14,376 nt of DNA from contig DASRDS010000302.1 in the NCBI GenBank assembly GCA_035652495.1, positions 1 to 14,376 of the forward strand. Reading direction: 5' to 3'. A program made the translations under genes and the position numbers. The notes beneath the pieces are model-generated. The model made no database searches, was not told the origin of the DNA, and was given only the letters and a program-made list of their open reading frames with translations. Below are positions 14,036 to 14,376 of the stretch, one piece after another (the first letter of the stretch is position 1; each line of letters opens with the position of its first letter). This DNA comes from DASRDS01 sp035652495 (GTDB lineage Bacteria > Gemmatimonadota > Gemmatimonadetes > Gemmatimonadales > Gemmatimonadaceae).

Positions 14036-14376
14036 TCAACCTGACGGGGCGGTTACGTGCACGTCGCCCTTGAACGTTCTCACGATCACGCGCGCCGCCC
14101 CATGCCCGATGGCGAACGCGAGGCTCTGCCCCTTCCCGGACTCTCGTGTAACGGGCCGCATCGACGAAATCGCTGATACGATCGTGCCGAACTCGGTCGT
14201 GACATCGCACTCGGTACCCGTGGCGGGATCAAACACCTCGGCCGTCGCCAGGACCGCGCGATTGTGGATCATGCCGCCGGCGATGAGGACCCGGCCATCG
14301 GCCAGTCGCGTGGCGCTGTGGATCGCTCGCCGCGCGTGCATCTGGGTGCACGTGGGGCAGAGGAGCAGGGCAACTA
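14036..14376 (-). CDS. Kelch-like / DUF4097-like chimeric ORF, partial at right edge
   Basis: The frame is open from the right edge to TGA 14038-14036, giving at least 112 codons. Residues near the edge (VALLLCP) are hydrophobic, as in a signal peptide or the end of an earlier region. Then comes one Kelch-like repeat typical of galactose-oxidase-like beta propellers (HSATRLADGRVLIAGG, then ATAEVFDPATG). The rest (TECDVTTEFGTIVSA; then GAARVIVRTFKGDVHV) looks instead like the beta-helical C-terminus of DUF4097-type surface proteins. A single Kelch blade cannot form a propeller, so this may be a worn remnant or a fusion. The ATG at 14341 is a possible internal start, but the true start may lie beyond the window. 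The function is unknown. Confidence 0.5.
   Translation of the reverse strand, partial: VALLLCPTCTQMHARRAIHSATRLADGRVLIAGGMIHNRAVLATAEVFDPATGTECDVTTEFGTIVSAISSMRPVTRESGKGQSLAFAIGHGAARVIVRTFKGDVHVTAPSG

Noticed and set aside
1..14376. tRNA, rRNA, CRISPR, transposase or phage genes
   Set aside because: No cloverleaf, spaced repeats, integrase or transposase motifs, or long terminal repeats were recognised; this was by eye only.

Overview
The window reads as chromosomal DNA of a high-GC, free-living Gram-negative-type bacterium. Secreted hydrolases with Sec signal peptides, a lipoprotein, frequent GTG starts, tightly packed genes and a PRC-barrel protein in the style of Gemmatimonadota make that phylum my best guess. 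This is an inference from gene style; no rRNA or other marker gene is present. I see no tRNA, rRNA, insertion sequence, prophage or CRISPR array, and no stretch longer than about 200 bases without a gene.

Left part (1-4437): a leftward pair, a short secreted DUF4331 protein followed by the beginning of a lipoprotein, diverges across a 202-base spacer from a rightward pair. The rightward pair is a secreted esterase-D-like alpha/beta hydrolase and, 14 bases later, a serine hydrolase of the beta-lactamase/penicillin-binding-protein fold. The spacer holds a perfect 9-bp inverted repeat. Middle (4445-6045): a bicupin (leftward) and a secreted prolyl-aminopeptidase-like alpha/beta hydrolase (rightward) have start codons only 8 bases apart.

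Core (6032-12508, all leftward): six genes abut or overlap as one probable transcription unit. In transcription order they are two giant LysR-type regulators (613 and 632 aa), a small PRC-barrel protein, a LytS-type histidine kinase, a LytTR response regulator, and a small single-pass membrane protein of unknown function. Each giant regulator is two complete LysR proteins joined head to tail, with two HTH and two effector-binding modules in one chain. The two are paralogues of each other in the same module order. Four of the five junctions are 4-base GTGA overlaps or gaps of 1-2 bases; the fifth, before the PRC gene, is 26 bases. This double-LysR pair translationally linked to a LytS/LytTR pathway is the most unusual thing here.

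Right part (12509-14376): a 100-base divergent spacer separates the first double-LysR gene from a rightward EAL-domain (cyclic-di-GMP phosphodiesterase-like) gene. The spacer contains a perfect 13-bp T-N11-A dyad matching the LysR operator form, and a hairpin that covers the EAL gene's ribosome binding site. The EAL gene overlaps by 66 bases, tail to tail, a leftward AlkD-like DNA alkylation repair gene. That gene follows, after 17 bases, the end of an odd ORF joining a Kelch-like repeat to a DUF4097-like tail and running off the right edge.

A plausible but unproven reading of the core is that two small-molecule-sensing double regulators control their own operon, and perhaps the divergent EAL gene, tying metabolite sensing to a LytTR output and possibly to cyclic-di-GMP turnover.
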